The notes: generated from the letters alone by a model not told the origin. A stretch of DNA of 21,255 nt from an uncultured Acetatifactor sp. (GCA_910585015.1 CAJUCT010000050.1:1-21255), one strand, 5' to 3'; shown: positions 5,444 through 13,466, counted from the stretch's first letter. Numbers and translations are program-made.

Positions 5444-7800
5444 CGGCAGTACGCCCTCTGCTTCCCATAAACGGGGAAAACATACATCCCCGTCCTCGTC
5501 CCGGCATACTTCTCCCACCCCTCGATCTTGCGCATGATGGCATTGATCTCATAGGAATCTATCTTTTTGAGCGCCGAGGACTCCCGCCCGAAACACTCGC
5601 ACCATATCTCCATGTTGCAGACCAGCGTCCGGCGCACGGTGCCTTTCCGCTGCGGCTCCCCGAATTCACTGCCGTTTAAGAAATTCCTGCGGTCATATAA
5701 GCTCATTCCATCCCAATCCTCCGGGAGCAGCGTGTCAAGGTACGTCCGCACCAGGCCTTCCCGGTCATCCGTCTCCATCGCCTCCGCCTGCTCCGCAATG
5801 GCGATCTGTGCCTCCTCCCCTTCGAGGTAGAGCTTCTCCCCGGAACGGTACAGCGACACCGCCTCCGCCCATATCTGCCATATCTCCTCCCCGGTGATCT
5901 GCCAGGGCTTCTTCCGGCTCTCCCTGCCCACCCGGACAGGCCAGAAGCGGCGGTTGCCCGTCACGTCGCGCAGGAAGCCGTTCTCTGAGTTGGTGCTTCC
6001 CACGATGATGCACTGGCGCGGGTGGCTCTCCACGTTCATGCCGTAGCTTGCACGGTACTTGTCATCCACGCGGGAGAGGAAGGACTTCACGGTCTCCACA
6101 TCGGTCTTGCGCATCCCGGCAAGCTCGCCCAGCTCCAGTATCCAGTAGCCCTGCAGTTTCTCCGGGCCGGACTTGTCTCGCATATCCGTGAGCGTCAGGC
6201 TGTCGGAGAACCACGCGCCGCCCAGCTTTGCAAAGAGCGTGGACTTGCCGATGCCCTGCGGCCCGTTCAGGATAAGGACGGAGTCGAACTTGATCCCCGG
6301 CTGGTATATCCTCGCCACGGCCGCCGCCATCGTCTTACGGGTGACCGCCCGCGTGTAGCTGGTGTCCTCCGCGGCGAAGTAATCCACCAGCAAAGTCTCC
6401 ACCCTTCCCGTGCCGTCCCATTCCGGCAGGGCATCAAGGTATTCACGCACCGGGTGGTATGCCCGCTTCGCCGCCACCGCAAGCACAGCGTCCTTCGTCC
6501 TGGTCGGGGAATAGACACCGTACACATTGCTCAGATATACTTTCAGGGACGCGAAGTCGGCGTCATTCCATCCCGGCTTGATCTGCTTCCACGGCAAACC
6601 CTCCCCGGCATCTATCCCGTCCCGGTGGAGGTTGAACGCAATGGAGCACAGGCGCTCATCGCTTCTCATGACCAGCACAAGGTTATCCAGCGTGGGCTTC
6701 ACCGCACCCTGCTTGTCAAGCTCCAAAGATTTCTGCCAGTCATCGGACGGGGCGAATTCCTCCCCCGCCGCTTTCTGCCGCTCCTGCGCCAGCGTGGCTT
6801 TCACGTTCTCATCCTTCACGGCAAACTCACTCATGGCACCAAAAGAAGGGAGCTTGGCAGGCTCCGTGTCCTCGGATATTTTCGCATCCATCTCACCGAA
6901 TCTGTGAATCCGCACCATGTCAAAGGCGTTCATCAGCTTCCCGCAGGCCGGGTCGGTGGCATGGTGGGAATAGACGAACTTCCCCTCGTAAATCACCACG
7001 CCCGCCTGTGAGTCAGCCGGGATATAGTCATACCGCCCCGGCATGGCGCTTGGCTGATAAACGTCTGACAGAAATACGGCTATCGCATCCTCGATGGAAT
7101 ACGTCCGGCAGAACGCGCCAATCACTCCATCCTTGGTGAGCGGGTCTGCCTGTTTCCGCATCTCCCTCTGGACGATGTTATGCTGACGGCTGCTCACCGG
7201 CCACTCGGAGGAATCCCGCCAGTCCTTATACCGCGAAAGCACATCGTCCGGATTTAACGGCTCTCCCTCGATATCCCGGAAAATAAATTCCCCGTCAGCG
7301 GAGGTGGACGGCCAGTACATGAGGCGGCTCGGCTCATAGGTGGTATCATCGAACATCTCAATCCCGATGTCCTCCGCCACCTTCCTTGCGATTGCCACAT
7401 ATTCATCCGGCGACACCGGGCGCGACAGCGGGATTGCTAAACGGTACCTTGGATTTTCCGGCGTGTGCTTGTGGGTGGAATAAATGAGACAGCGGTAATC
7501 CTGCAGCATCTCTATCTGCTCAATCACGCCCGGAACCGCATGGTCCATATCCTCCACAATCATGGTACGGTATTCCACGCTGTCCTTCTTCCGTCTGCCG
7601 CCTTTCAGCCTCCCTGCCACATAGCCGCCCACATCCTTAATGGCGTCCTGCTTCGCTTTCGTCATTTTCATATACTGCTCCACGGTCTCCGCCGTGCGGA
7701 TGGTGTGGGAGATGCGATTTATAAATTCATCCAGTTCCATCTCCACGTTGTTCCAGCGTTTCTCCATCCTTGAATTGCCTGTTGCGATCTGTATCTTCAT
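5419..7800 (-). CDS. Primase-like/VapE replicative helicase fusion
   Basis: 793 aa from the ATG at 7800, which overlaps the upstream stop by 4 bp (ATGA) and has GGAGGGCAGGAAGGA in front; an earlier ATG at 7839 is less likely. The N-terminal about 190 residues resemble an archaeo-eukaryotic prim-pol: acidic VEDMDH at about 82-87 and STHKHTPENPRYRLAIPL at about 108-125. The C-terminal half is a virulence-associated-E (VapE) SF3-like ATPase: Walker A GPQGIGKST at about 513-521, Walker B-like WILELGEL at about 553-560, then the sensor region ending VTGNRRFWPV. Such proteins unwind and prime phage DNA. The final codons carry two origin-type iterons. Confidence 0.9.
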   Translation of the reverse strand: MKIQIATGNSRMEKRWNNVEMELDEFINRISHTIRTAETVEQYMKMTKAKQDAIKDVGGYVAGRLKGGRRKKDSVEYRTMIVEDMDHAVPGVIEQIEMLQDYRCLIYSTHKHTPENPRYRLAIPLSRPVSPDEYVAIARKVAEDIGIEMFDDTTYEPSRLMYWPSTSADGEFIFRDIEGEPLNPDDVLSRYKDWRDSSEWPVSSRQHNIVQREMRKQADPLTKDGVIGAFCRTYSIEDAIAVFLSDVYQPSAMPGRYDYIPADSQAGVVIYEGKFVYSHHATDPACGKLMNAFDMVRIHRFGEMDAKISEDTEPAKLPSFGAMSEFAVKDENVKATLAQERQKAAGEEFAPSDDWQKSLELDKQGAVKPTLDNLVLVMRSDERLCSIAFNLHRDGIDAGEGLPWKQIKPGWNDADFASLKVYLSNVYGVYSPTRTKDAVLAVAAKRAYHPVREYLDALPEWDGTGRVETLLVDYFAAEDTSYTRAVTRKTMAAAVARIYQPGIKFDSVLILNGPQGIGKSTLFAKLGGAWFSDSLTLTDMRDKSGPEKLQGYWILELGELAGMRKTDVETVKSFLSRVDDKYRASYGMNVESHPRQCIIVGSTNSENGFLRDVTGNRRFWPVRVGRESRKKPWQITGEEIWQIWAEAVSLYRSGEKLYLEGEEAQIAIAEQAEAMETDDREGLVRTYLDTLLPEDWDGMSLYDRRNFLNGSEFGEPQRKGTVRRTLVCNMEIWCECFGRESSALKKIDSYEINAIMRKIEGWEKYAGTRTGMYVFPVYGKQRAYCREQTEQGG

Positions 7801-8201
7801 TCCTTCCTGCCCTCCAATAATTTCAGATTTTTCACGCACTGGTTATAGATAATCTGTTCTTCCCTGGCTTTCCTCCGGTAGAAATACCATTCCTCTGATT
7901 TTGCAGTAAGGAACTGTGCCTTTTCCGAAAATGCCTTAACCTTCCCGGAATGCTCCCGTGCCTTTATCCGCAAGAACTGTTTCAGTTTCTCCTTATCCTC
8001 ATCTTTCGCAAAGCGCCGGATCAGCGGGAACACCTTCCTTGCCACCGCCAACCTGCATGGGAAGAACTCATGGATATAAAGCTCCATCCTCCCGTTCTTA
8101 TAAACCATCCTTACCGTTTCCTTTTCCGCTTTCTGCTCCGCCATACGCATCCCGCCGTAGGCTGTGGGGTCATGGTACCCTTCCGCATTCCTTCTCTCCA
8201 T
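7797..8201 (-). CDS. Conserved phage protein of unknown function, 134 aa
   Basis: Start at 8201 has AGGAGG 8 bp upstream, just after the polymerase stop (12-bp gap). The protein is basic and helical: a short strand-rich part at 30-50 (RMVYKNGRMELYIHEFFPCR) is followed by long Lys/Glu-rich helices likely to form a coiled coil (KAREHSGKVKAFSEKAQFL). No catalytic motif is seen. Proteins of this kind sit between polymerase and VapE genes in clostridial prophages; the location suggests a replication accessory. No function can be assigned. Confidence 0.7.
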   Translation of the reverse strand: MERRNAEGYHDPTAYGGMRMAEQKAEKETVRMVYKNGRMELYIHEFFPCRLAVARKVFPLIRRFAKDEDKEKLKQFLRIKAREHSGKVKAFSEKAQFLTAKSEEWYFYRRKAREEQIIYNQCVKNLKLLEGRKE

Positions 8202-8213
8202 AAATTTCTCCTC

Positions 8214-11081
8214 CTACATTTTCTGATAAAAACTACACTGGTAACCATCCGCCCGGAGCGGCAAGCCCTCCGCCCACTCTGACTGTACCGCCATGATTTC
8301 ACACATCTCATCCACGGAGCCAACACCCTCCGGCACTTCCGCTATGATCTCATCATGGCAGTGCATGACGATGGGGTATCCTTTCTTCTCCACCCGGAGC
8401 ATTGCCTCCGCCAGTAAATCCCTCGCCGTCCCCTGCACGATGTTCTCCACCAGCTTGGGGCCGTAGGTCTCTATCCGGCTCCATTTCTTGTTTTCAGAAA
8501 TGCCTTCATAGGTCAGCCCATCGCGCCCGAATCGGTTCACAGCCATCCTCGGTTTTACATAGGACAGCTTCCGCCCGGACGGGAGCGTGATAAATAAGAT
8601 GCCACTCTTATATTCAAAAATGATCTTTCCGACTTTGGTTTTCTGCTTTTCGGTAACTGCCTTAATAGCGGCGGCATCCACATCCCACCAGAACTTTGTA
8701 ATGTGTGGGTTAGACCTGCGCCAGTCAGCGATCAGCCCCGGAAGTTCCGCTTCCTCCACACCCATATCCAGTGCCCCCATACTTGTAAGTGCGCCAATCC
8801 CGCCGCCATATCCGCAGTTATGCACTAAGCGCCCCGATACGGTAAAACGGTGTCTGGGGCCCGCATTTCGTATGTCATAAACTCTAGCCGTGCCTCTATC
8901 AGCCGCCAGTTCTTCCTCTTTTCGTACACCGCTTTCTGCGCATCCGCTATGATTTCCGCCCTGCTCATCCCATCGGACAGCTTCCTTGTCACAACACTTC
9001 TTGCATACGGCCACTCGTCCGGGTAAAAAAATGGGATCACGCTGATGCGCCTGTTCGCCCTGTTCACCACACCTTCCACAAAGCGCAGGTTCCCCGGCTC
9101 GTAATGCCCGTTCGTGTCGATACGGTCCAGTTCCAGGTCCCGCCGTACATTCTCCACATTTTCCAGTATCCACAGACCTGCTTCCAGCACGGATGCGAAG
9201 CGGAACTCGATTCCCCTTCCGCCATACCTTGCATACTGTTTTTCGTTGGGATTCTCGCACCTCTGCTTTGCCGCCGTCAGCCTCCTGTCCAGCCACCGGG
9301 GTATCTGCCGGGGCTTGGAACACCTCTGGCAACCTTTGGATTTTCCCGATGTTAAATTTTCTATACACTGCCACTGTACGCTCCCACATCCCACGCATCT
9401 TGTCAGCACATAACAGTGGTTCCATGCCTGGCTCCACCGTTTCTCCGGTGAAATGATCTCCACCCATCCGTACTGCGTCCCCACCATTTCCGGTTTGTAT
9501 GAGATGTGCGCCGCGGGCGGCGGCGATTCCAAGCTGTACCGGCTCCTGTTGCCCATGCACCCAGACCGGGTGGTCTGCGGTCGCCCTGAGTCCTTCATAC
9601 TCCATAATCTCCTTTCTTCCACGGCAAACCACGCCGCCATGATTTACCCATTCTTCCCCATCCCATAAGAGATGTTCTTCCGTTACATCCTGAATCGGCA
9701 CTAAGCCTTTATCCGTCAGCACAAGGCTGTCTTCTGCAATGCAGGCCAGTTCCGCTACTTTCCCTTTCTGCCGGAGCGGAGAGGTTTTGGTAATCTCCTC
9801 CACAGGCACATGGAACATGGCGGATGCCGAAGCCTCATAAATCTTCCCGTGGGAAGTAAACACATCCAGCCGCCACTGTTCCCCGGAAAGCCATGCCAGC
9901 ACCCTTGCCTCGATTGCGGAAAAGTCAGCCACCACAAAGCGGCATCCCGGCTTTGGAATGAAAGCGGTACGGATTAATTCTGAAAGCACATTCGGTGTGG
10001 AATCATATAAAAGTTCCACATCTTCAAATCTGCCCTGCTTCACAAGGTCTCTTGCCAGTTCCAGATCGGGAATGTCGTTTTTTGGCAGATTTTGTATCTG
10101 CACATTTTTCCCGCTCCATCGCCCGGAGCGGTTTGCGCCATAAAACATCAGCATCCCGTGTATCCTTCCATCCGAGCAGACGCTTCTCTCCATAGCCTCA
10201 TATTTCTTCACGGACGTTTTTGCCATCAACAGCCTTAATCTGAGCAGTTCCTCCACTTCCCCGTCCGTCTCCGCTATCATCTCCGCCACCGCTTTCTTGG
10301 AAAGGCTCTCCGCCTCCATCCCCATGTCCCCAAGCCAGCCCTTAAGCTGTGCCACGGAGTTGGGATTCTCCAAGCCCGTCAGTTCATAGGCGCGTTTCGT
10401 CACCACTTCCTTATGCAGACGCTCACAGGCAATGGCCTGCTCCACAAGCCCCATATCCACCAGAACGCCGCGGTCATTGATGCGCTGGTCTAAGCGGTAC
10501 AGTTCCATCTCGCTTTCCGGGATGGGGAAATTATGCAGTTTCCTGCGGATGGATTTCTCCACATCCACATCCCTTTTGCAGTAGGTCTTGAAAAGCTCCC
10601 ACTTCTCCGGCGCATGGCAGGGAAGGTTTCTGGTCCTGCCGCCGTTTGCCTTTGTGGGCTTGCAGGGGACGCAGAAATACCGGATCAGTTCCTTGCCCTC
10701 CTTCATCTTCTGCTCATCCAGACCAAGCACCCTGCCAACATCCTCCAAAGACCGGGGAAGGGCGAGCATTGCCGCCTGTACCGCGCTGCAATGCCAGGAC
10801 TCCGGGGGAATGTATCTCCCGAAATGCTTAGACAGGCAGGTGCGCTCAAAGTTGGCATTGTATGCCGTCTTGGTCACGGACACATCAAAGATGGCATCCA
10901 CCACATCTTCCGGGAACTGCTCCCCCTGCGCAAGGTCTATGATCTGTGTTTCCCCTCCGTCAAAGGAAAAGGCAAACAATAAAATCTCAAAAGCAGGGCT
11001 GTCCGCATAGGCGTATACCCCGCACTTTATTAAATCCACATCCGAAAATGACTCCAAGTCAATACTCAACTCATGCCCCAT
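8214..11081 (-). CDS. Family A DNA polymerase (phage) interrupted by an intein
   Basis: 955 aa precursor; removal of residues 447-755 leaves a 646-aa polymerase. The 3'-5' exonuclease domain is N-terminal: DLE at 8-10 (Exo I) and YCKRD at 167-171 (Exo III). Polymerase motif A is VVADFSAIEA with D386. Motif B starts RQKGK (R437, K441) and is cut after AELA446, resuming at C756-GYGGG. Motif C is HDE at 909-911. All catalytic residues are intact, so splicing is needed for a working enzyme. The start at 11081 has AGGAAGGAG 7 bp upstream. There is no 5'-3' exonuclease domain, as expected for the phage type. Lies between DUF2815 and the 134-aa gene. Confidence 0.95.
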   Translation of the reverse strand: MGHELSIDLESFSDVDLIKCGVYAYADSPAFEILLFAFSFDGGETQIIDLAQGEQFPEDVVDAIFDVSVTKTAYNANFERTCLSKHFGRYIPPESWHCSAVQAAMLALPRSLEDVGRVLGLDEQKMKEGKELIRYFCVPCKPTKANGGRTRNLPCHAPEKWELFKTYCKRDVDVEKSIRRKLHNFPIPESEMELYRLDQRINDRGVLVDMGLVEQAIACERLHKEVVTKRAYELTGLENPNSVAQLKGWLGDMGMEAESLSKKAVAEMIAETDGEVEELLRLRLLMAKTSVKKYEAMERSVCSDGRIHGMLMFYGANRSGRWSGKNVQIQNLPKNDIPDLELARDLVKQGRFEDVELLYDSTPNVLSELIRTAFIPKPGCRFVVADFSAIEARVLAWLSGEQWRLDVFTSHGKIYEASASAMFHVPVEEITKTSPLRQKGKVAELACIAEDSLVLTDKGLVPIQDVTEEHLLWDGEEWVNHGGVVCRGRKEIMEYEGLRATADHPVWVHGQQEPVQLGIAAARGAHLIQTGNGGDAVRMGGDHFTGETVEPGMEPLLCADKMRGMWERTVAVYRKFNIGKIQRLPEVFQAPADTPVAGQEADGGKAEVRESQRKTVCKVWRKGNRVPLRIRAGSRSVDTGKCGECTAGPGTGPYRHERALRAGEPALCGRCGEQGEQAHQRDPIFLPGRVAVCKKCCDKEAVRWDEQGGNHSGCAESGVRKEEELAADRGTARVYDIRNAGPRHRFTVSGRLVHNCGYGGGIGALTSMGALDMGVEEAELPGLIADWRRSNPHITKFWWDVDAAAIKAVTEKQKTKVGKIIFEYKSGILFITLPSGRKLSYVKPRMAVNRFGRDGLTYEGISENKKWSRIETYGPKLVENIVQGTARDLLAEAMLRVEKKGYPIVMHCHDEIIAEVPEGVGSVDEMCEIMAVQSEWAEGLPLRADGYQCSFYQKM
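8825..9598 (-). CDS. HNH homing-endonuclease-like gene nested in the intein in the +1 frame
   Basis: 257 aa, starting at the ATG at 9598 because AAAGGAG lies 10 bp upstream; the frame is open from 9640. The stop is 8 bp before the intein end. Landmarks (numbered from 9598): VGTQYGWVEII at about 39-49, zinc pairs CVGC (68-71) and CQRC (90-93), YGGRGI (125-130), then LELDRIDTNGHYEPGNLRF (155-173), the core of phage HNH endonucleases of the YGGRGI/RIDNNGxYxPxNxRW group. The C-terminal tail LSDGMSRAEIIADAQ looks like a helix-turn-helix for target binding. The intein frame is open throughout, so it codes in two frames. Likely role: cut intein-less polymerase genes so the intein spreads. Free translation rather than frameshifting is inferred from the site. 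Confidence 0.78.
   Translation of the reverse strand: MKDSGRPQTTRSGCMGNRSRYSLESPPPAAHISYKPEMVGTQYGWVEIISPEKRWSQAWNHCYVLTRCVGCGSVQWQCIENLTSGKSKGCQRCSKPRQIPRWLDRRLTAAKQRCENPNEKQYARYGGRGIEFRFASVLEAGLWILENVENVRRDLELDRIDTNGHYEPGNLRFVEGVVNRANRRISVIPFFYPDEWPYARSVVTRKLSDGMSRAEIIADAQKAVYEKRKNWRLIEARLEFMTYEMRAPDTVLPYRGA
9609..9615 (-). promoter_or_regulatory. Internal ribosome binding site for the nested HNH gene
   Basis: AAAGGAG on the minus strand, 10 bp before the ATG at 9598. In the polymerase/intein frame the same bases lie in the codons for Arg489-Lys490-Glu491. It is too close (3 bp) to the in-frame ATG of the intein frame to serve that, so it specifically marks the +1-frame start. Confidence 0.6.
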
Positions 11082-11117
11082 TTCATGGCTCCTTCCTGTG
11101 CAGGTACTCTGGATGAG

Positions 11118-11139
11118 GGGCGGCAGTCACCCGCCGCCC
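11118..11139 (-). other. GC-rich hairpin between DUF2815 and polymerase genes
   Basis: Arms GGGCGGC (11118-11124) and GCCGCCC (11133-11139) around an 8-bp loop in the 66-bp gap. No T run follows, so it is not a clear terminator; it may stabilise or process the mRNA between the two genes. Confidence 0.4.
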
Positions 11140-11147
11140 AAATATGC

Positions 11148-11702
11148 TTATCCAAGAAAATCTTCCTCATCGCCCACTGCCACCGCGTCAAAGTCATCCT
11201 CGGCGTTCGTCCTGCCGCCGAGGGATTCCCCGTCACGGAGCTTCTGGATATTGCCAAGCCCTGCGGCGATGCCCTTGTTGCCATTGGTAGAAAATCCGTA
11301 GAAATTCACGCTGATCCTGCCATAGCACCCGGAATACACCTCCGACTGGTCAAGAATGGGCTGCACGTTCTTATCCACCACCTGCGGAGCCTGCTTGCTG
11401 TTGGCATTAAAGAAATAGCTGTCTGCATACGCCTCATCCTCCGGGCGGTCAATGTCACCGTCCCTTAAAGGCAGTTTCAGGTTCGCCGGGACCTTGCCGC
11501 CCCACTTGGAGACGGAATCCTTCTTCGCCTGCTCAATCGCCCTCTTGATCTTTTCTATGGTTTCCGTGTCCGACTTGGGTATGATGGCCGACACGGAATA
11601 CTTCGCTTCCCCTTCGCCCACGGCGTTGGGCTCCCAGCAGTGCAGGTAGGAAAACCTGCACGGTACGATCACTTTTGTCAAATTTGCATTTTCATTACTC
11701 AT
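11148..11702 (-). CDS. DUF2815 family protein, probable single-stranded DNA-binding protein
   Basis: 184 aa from the ATG at 11702 (MSNENANLTKVIVPCRFSYL), which has AAGGAGG 9 bp upstream and overlaps the DUF2800 stop by 8 bp. The pattern of short beta strands, KYSVSAIIPKSD and the segment SGCYGRISVNFYGFS, together with an acidic C-terminal tail (AEDDFDAVAVGDEEDFLG), matches DUF2815, a family related to T7 gp2.5-type OB-fold proteins. The acidic tail is the usual contact point for polymerase and helicase. It sits directly before the polymerase gene, as in many clostridial phages. Confidence 0.87.
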   Translation of the reverse strand: MSNENANLTKVIVPCRFSYLHCWEPNAVGEGEAKYSVSAIIPKSDTETIEKIKRAIEQAKKDSVSKWGGKVPANLKLPLRDGDIDRPEDEAYADSYFFNANSKQAPQVVDKNVQPILDQSEVYSGCYGRISVNFYGFSTNGNKGIAAGLGNIQKLRDGESLGGRTNAEDDFDAVAVGDEEDFLG

Positions 11703-12840
11703 TGTCCTGTTCCTCCTTAAAATCCGCCTCCGCGGTTGATGCGGCAATCTCCTGCCTCTTATCCAATTCGGGAACTAAGGTCACCTTGCCCTGCGGCTTG
11801 TAGACCAGCTTCCCAAGTATCTCCGCAAATTTCTTCTTCCCCAAAAGCCGCTCCATCTCCGTGATGCCGATGAGCGTCTTTTTGTAGATGTCCGTGTACC
11901 CGGCTTTCTGCGCCGCCTGCGCCACTTCCTCCTCATCCGTGTATTTCCTGTTGCTCCTGCCCTCGACTAACTTAAAGCCGGCCCATTTCTTCCCCTTCGT
12001 GACCGCCTCGTCCTGTGCGTAGGCGTAGACATCCGCAGACCACTTGGCAAGCTCGTCCGCCACTTTCAGGACTTCTGCGATCTCCTCATCTGACAACAGC
12101 GGCGGAGCCTTGAACTCCATCTGTGCCAGTCTTAAATATTCCTCCGCCCTTGCCCTGCAGGTGTTCTTCGCCTTGCAGAACCGGCACCAGTCGCCGGAGT
12201 GGAACTCGCCCTCGCCCTTGATGGCAAGCACAGCCTTTGGCTTCAGCTCCATCTCCACCCATTCCATCAAATCTTTTACGGTAATCTCCCATGTGCTGAC
12301 GGATTCCAGCCTCGGCTGGTAGATAGCCATGCGGACAATGTCAATGTCGTAGAGGGCATCAAATAATTCCAGTGCGCCTAATCCATATAACATCATCTGC
12401 GGGTTCCACTCCGCCTCCACCGCCACGCCCTTCCCATACTTTAAGTCAATGACGGTCAGCACTTTATCAGCGACTATCAATAAATCCCCTGTGCCGAATC
12501 CCTCCGGCACATAGGCGGAATAGTCAAGGCGCTGTTCGATCAATACTACCGGGTCCCTGCATTCCTGCCTTGCAAGCTCCACCTGCTCCAGCGCATAGGC
12601 CACATAGCCGTCCGTGCATTCCTCCATCTCGTCACAGTGGTAATCCGACACCGGGCGCTTTGACCGCCTTTTTAATGCTTTTTTCAGCTTATGCTCCGCA
12701 AGGGCATGGGCGGCGGTGCCTTCCTCGGCATAGACGCTGCCGCCCGCCTCATCCTTAAACTGCTCCTCCAGCCTTGCGGAAGGCGTGCAGGAGAGCCACC
12801 GCCTGGAGGAGGATGCGGAAAGAAGTGCGTGTTTCCCCAT
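11695..12840 (-). CDS. DUF2800 family protein (Cas4/RecB-like nuclease)
   Basis: 381 aa. The N-terminus ALLSASSSRRWLSCTPSARL and GTAAHALAEHKL are DUF2800 marks (the His of motif I of PD-(D/E)XK nucleases). GDLLIVADKVLTVIDLKYG gives the D...DxK catalytic strand pair at about 121-138, and the cluster CRFCKAKNTC near 220 gives Cys residues that, with C19, could hold an iron-sulfur cluster as in Cas4/AddB. Start ATG 12840 shares its A with the upstream stop (TGATG); a GTG 3 bp earlier is also possible. It is the recombination/replication nuclease of this phage type, paired with DUF2815 downstream. Confidence 0.88.
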   Translation of the reverse strand: MGKHALLSASSSRRWLSCTPSARLEEQFKDEAGGSVYAEEGTAAHALAEHKLKKALKRRSKRPVSDYHCDEMEECTDGYVAYALEQVELARQECRDPVVLIEQRLDYSAYVPEGFGTGDLLIVADKVLTVIDLKYGKGVAVEAEWNPQMMLYGLGALELFDALYDIDIVRMAIYQPRLESVSTWEITVKDLMEWVEMELKPKAVLAIKGEGEFHSGDWCRFCKAKNTCRARAEEYLRLAQMEFKAPPLLSDEEIAEVLKVADELAKWSADVYAYAQDEAVTKGKKWAGFKLVEGRSNRKYTDEEEVAQAAQKAGYTDIYKKTLIGITEMERLLGKKKFAEILGKLVYKPQGKVTLVPELDKRQEIAASTAEADFKEEQDNE

Positions 12841-13151
12841 CACAGCACCTGCGCTTCCTGAATCAGCGCCGGGTAGTCCTCCGGATTCACCGCCGAGAGC
12901 TTCGCCGCGCCGAACTTCTGGAGAAGCTCCTTCACTTCCTTCGACTTGCCCTCCTGGGTCTTCTGCGCCATCAGCGCACGGACGCCCTCCAGCGTGGCGG
13001 GCTGCTCCTGCTGTGCTTCCGGCTGTACCTTCTGTGTTCTGCCCGTATCTTTTTCTGCTGTCTTACTGTCTCCCTCCGCTTTTGCAAGGCCCCTTAAGCC
13101 TTCCGCAACGATGGAGAAACCTTCCGCGATCTTCAATAATTCACTTCCCAT
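12840..13151 (-). CDS. Conserved phage protein of unknown function, 103 aa
   Basis: Acidic, Ala/Gln/Glu-rich helical protein: MGSELLKIAEGFSIVAEGLR at the start, a low-complexity linker with PEAQQEQPAT in the middle, and a compact C-terminal part (LLQKFGAAKLSAVNPEDYPA) that may bind DNA or a partner. Similar short phage proteins have often been labelled 'rRNA biogenesis protein Rrp5' in databases, a name with no support here. It touches DUF2800 by one base and probably helps or regulates the replication proteins. Confidence 0.7.
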   Translation of the reverse strand: MGSELLKIAEGFSIVAEGLRGLAKAEGDSKTAEKDTGRTQKVQPEAQQEQPATLEGVRALMAQKTQEGKSKEVKELLQKFGAAKLSAVNPEDYPALIQEAQVL

Positions 13152-13466
13152 TTACACTGCCTCCGTTTCTTTGAATATGATTTCTTTTCCCTGCTCCGCG
13201 GCATAAGCGATCTCCGCCGCCATCCCTTCGGTGGCCTCCCCGAACACCCACACCTCGTCACAGCCATCCAGCAGCTCCAGCCCCATAGCAATGCCGAGCC
13301 GCCGTTCCTCCTCAATGCCCTCGTTTAAAAATTGGGGGAATAGTAAATGCGGCGCAATGGGGAGATACCCTTCCTCCACCGCCCTGCGGCAGTATGCCGC
13401 CGCTTTCCTTGCATTCCCTTCCATGTCTCCCCGGAAAGGGCTGCAGATAAATACCTTCTTACGCAT
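13152..13466 (-). CDS. DUF4406 protein (nucleoside deoxyribosyltransferase-like)
   Basis: 104 aa. Start at ATG 13466 with GGAGG 5 bp upstream. Begins MRKKVFICSPFRGD, the nucleotide-binding start of the DUF4406/nucleoside 2-deoxyribosyltransferase fold. It continues with AYCRRAVEEGYLPIAPHLLF, DGCDEVWVFGEATEGMAAEI and a final strand KEIIF, each typical of that Rossmann-like fold with an active-site Glu in the GMAAEI region. It may salvage nucleosides or act on a modified nucleotide; activity is unproven for this family. Follows the 52-aa gene with a 1-bp overlap. Confidence 0.82.
   Translation of the reverse strand: MRKKVFICSPFRGDMEGNARKAAAYCRRAVEEGYLPIAPHLLFPQFLNEGIEEERRLGIAMGLELLDGCDEVWVFGEATEGMAAEIAYAAEQGKEIIFKETEAV

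Larger units (their letters stand above)
8817..9743 (-). mobile_element. Intein in DNA polymerase motif B (309 aa)
   Basis: Residues 447-755 of the precursor. Splice residues are all present: Cys1 (CIAEDSLVLTDKGLVPI, block A), block B GLRATADHPVWV with the TxxH motif (T501, H504), block F VYDIRNAGPRHRFTV with D736 and H744, block G RLVHN ending His-Asn (H754-N755), and Cys+1 (C756) of the C-extein. So it should be a class 1, splicing-competent intein. The Hint parts are about 85-90 residues at the N side and about 26 at the C side; the nearly 200 residues between them resemble no homing endonuclease in this frame. That middle stretch is occupied by an HNH gene in the +1 frame. Confidence 0.93.

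Noticed and set aside
6022..7011. Long plus-strand open frame (329 codons) opposite the VapE gene
   Set aside because: It mirrors the GC-rich VapE coding strand, has no ribosome binding site and gives a Pro/Arg/His-rich chain with no domain; the minus-strand VapE protein has clear motifs.
9104..9456. Plus-strand open frames inside the intein
   Set aside because: They lie opposite the doubly coding region, lack start signals and show no domain; openness follows from the GC-rich dual-coding strand.
8825..9640. Programmed ribosomal frameshift producing an intein-HNH fusion
   Set aside because: Two opposite shifts would be needed to enter and leave the HNH frame and keep the intein end; no obvious slippery site was seen, and an internal ribosome binding site explains the frame more simply.
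12840..13151. Naming the 103-aa protein as Rrp5 ribosome biogenesis factor
   Set aside because: This name circulates for similar phage proteins, but the sequence is a short acidic helical protein without the S1 or TPR repeats of Rrp5.
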